The notes beneath the pieces were generated by a model. The model was given only the letters and a program-made list of their open reading frames with translations, was not told the origin of the DNA and made no database searches. The position numbers and the translations under genes are program-made. DNA of 5,816 bases, from the NCBI GenBank assembly GCA_016290335.1, contig JAEETM010000147.1, positions 1 through 5,816 on the forward strand, given 5' to 3'. Of this stretch, positions 4,726-5,816 are shown one piece after another; positions within the stretch are counted from its first letter, which is position 1; each line of letters starts with the position of its first letter. Source of the stretch: Treponema sp. (lineage in GTDB: Bacteria; Spirochaetota; Spirochaetia; Treponematales; Treponemataceae).

Positions 4726-5816
4726 TTAGATCCTCCACTCAGCAGCTTGAGTGCTTGCGGCCCACAGCTTCTGGAACTCTTCGCAGTTCTTCATTAATTC
4801 TTCGTGTGTACCTTCTGCAATTACATTGCCTGCTTTGAGTACACAAATCTTGTCTGCATTTTTGATTGATGAAAGTCTGTGGGCAATTACGATTACTGTT
4901 TTGTCTTTGACAATTTCTGCAATCGCAGCGTTCATCTTTTCTTCGTTTTCCGGATCCATAAAGGCGGTAGCCTCGTCTAACACAATTATCGGAGCATTTT
5001 TCAAAATGGCACGGGCCAGGGAAATACGCTGGCGTTCTCCGCCAGAAAGCTGCTTGCCGCTGTCTCCTGCCATTGTGTCGATTCCCTTAGGAAAGCGGGC
5101 AAGGAACTCATCGCACTGGGCACGACGAGCGGCATCTAAGACTTCTTCGCGGGTGGCGTCTGGCCGGCCTATCAGAATGTTTTCGTAAAGACTGGTGTTG
5201 AAAAGGTACTGCTCCTGAGCTACATAAGAAATCTGATTGTTCAATGCTTCGATATACATGTCGGTAATGTCCTGTCCGCCGATTTTTATGCTGCCAGAGT
5301 CCAGGTCGTAAAAGTGAACAAGGAGTTTTGCCAGGGTAGATTTACCGCTGCCGGATTCGCCGATGAGGGCGGTGGTGGTGCCCTGCTTGAGACTGAGGTT
5401 TATGCCGTGAAGAACTTCGTTTTCTTTATAAGAGAACTTTACATCCTTAAACTCAATATCATAATTCTTGCCTTCAAAGCTGTGAGTTCCCTGCTTGATT
5501 GCCTCTCCATTCATCATCTTTTCGAGCTCGGCAATTTTGTAATCCAGCTGAGGAATCTTTCCGCCAAAGCTGAGGGCGCGAAGAATTGAAGATCCAATCG
5601 AAAAGGACATGCATAAAACTAAAAGCAACTGACTCAAATCAATAGTACCGTTCAAAACAAGAAGGGCTCCAATCGGCAAAGTGAAAAAGGCCAGACAGGG
5701 AAGGGTGGAATTATAAACTGCCATCCATGGCCAGCAAACCTTATACCAGGCGATCGTAAAAGCACGATAGCCGCGAACTGCATCTCCAAAGCTGCGGAAT
5801 GAATCTCCATCTCTAT
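4726..5816 (-). CDS. ABC exporter half-transporter (TMD-NBD fusion), first gene of the operon, 5' end outside window
   Basis: The upstream partner of the exporter, visible as 362 C-terminal residues; the reading frame stays open to the right edge at 5816, so the Met at 5724-5722 is internal and roughly the first 200-230 residues are missing (family length about 570-600). The visible part begins in the last portion of the membrane domain (RDGDSFRSFGDAVRGY, then hydrophobic segments encoded at about 5640-5725) and continues into a full nucleotide-binding domain. Counting from the first complete codon: A-loop Tyr129, Walker A GESGSGKST (152-160), Q-loop Gln200, signature LSGGERQR (256-263), Walker B IIVLDE with Glu281, D-loop FMD (285-287) and H-loop His312. 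Catalytic residues are intact, so both ATP sites of the pair look competent. It is a different paralogue from its downstream partner, with which it overlaps functionally through a coupled start. Operon promoter and any further upstream genes lie outside the window. Confidence 0.94.
   Translation of the reverse strand, partial: RDGDSFRSFGDAVRGYRAFTIAWYKVCWPWMAVYNSTLPCLAFFTLPIGALLVLNGTIDLSQLLLVLCMSFSIGSSILRALSFGGKIPQLDYKIAELEKMMNGEAIKQGTHSFEGKNYDIEFKDVKFSYKENEVLHGINLSLKQGTTTALIGESGSGKSTLAKLLVHFYDLDSGSIKIGGQDITDMYIEALNNQISYVAQEQYLFNTSLYENILIGRPDATREEVLDAARRAQCDEFLARFPKGIDTMAGDSGKQLSGGERQRISLARAILKNAPIIVLDEATAFMDPENEEKMNAAIAEIVKDKTVIVIAHRLSSIKNADKICVLKAGNVIAEGTHEELMKNCEEFQKLWAASTQAAEWRI
4732..4736 (-). 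promoter_or_regulatory. Ribosome binding site of the second ABC gene, inside the first ABC gene
   Basis: The minus strand reads GGAGG 7 bases before the ATG at 4724-4722, and lies within the last codons of the upstream ABC gene, whose TAA occupies 4728-4726. The arrangement (TAA, one base, ATG) supports translational coupling and settles the start of the 585-residue subunit. Confidence 0.85.

Noticed and set aside
5722..5724. ATG as the start of the first ABC gene.
   Set aside because: The frame remains open to the window edge with plausible membrane-domain sequence before it, and a start here would remove nearly all of the transmembrane domain.

Overview
The window carries four protein-coding genes, all of known families. 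An inward-facing metal P-type ATPase gene (minus strand) and a thioesterase gene (plus strand) diverge from a 236-bp intergenic region. The thioesterase gene then converges on a two-gene ABC exporter operon (minus strand) across a 54-bp gap. There is no RNA gene, insertion sequence, CRISPR array or phage-like sequence. The moderately AT-rich base composition, short intergenic gaps and gene types suggest a host-associated anaerobic bacterium. My best guess is a Treponema-like spirochaete or a clostridial Firmicute, but this is an impression from protein style and promoter layout, because the window holds no phylogenetic marker.

Layout: 16-1929 (minus) is a complete P1B-type heavy-metal ATPase without an N-terminal metal-binding domain. 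1930-2165 is the divergent control region. It holds six copies of the pentamer GAACA (three per strand), arranged partly as two inverted repeats, one of which covers the likely transcription start of the ATPase gene. 2166-2912 (plus) is an acyl-ACP thioesterase whose only good promoter element lies so close to the ATG that the mRNA is probably leaderless. 2915-2968 is one hairpin that can terminate transcription from both sides. 2967-4724 and 4726-5816 (minus) are two ABC exporter half-transporters; the upstream one is cut by the right window edge. The two are translationally coupled, with one base between stop and start.

How the genes relate: the two ABC proteins almost certainly form a heterodimeric exporter of unknown substrate. 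The ATPase most likely exports a transition metal and looks to be under its own metal-responsive repressor, which is not in the window. The thioesterase releases free fatty acids from acyl carrier protein and has no evident functional link with either neighbour. I found no previously undescribed multi-gene system. The most interesting points are the GAACA operator cluster, the unusual membrane metal-site residues of the ATPase, the leaderless thioesterase promoter and the serine in the thioesterase's usual catalytic Asn position.
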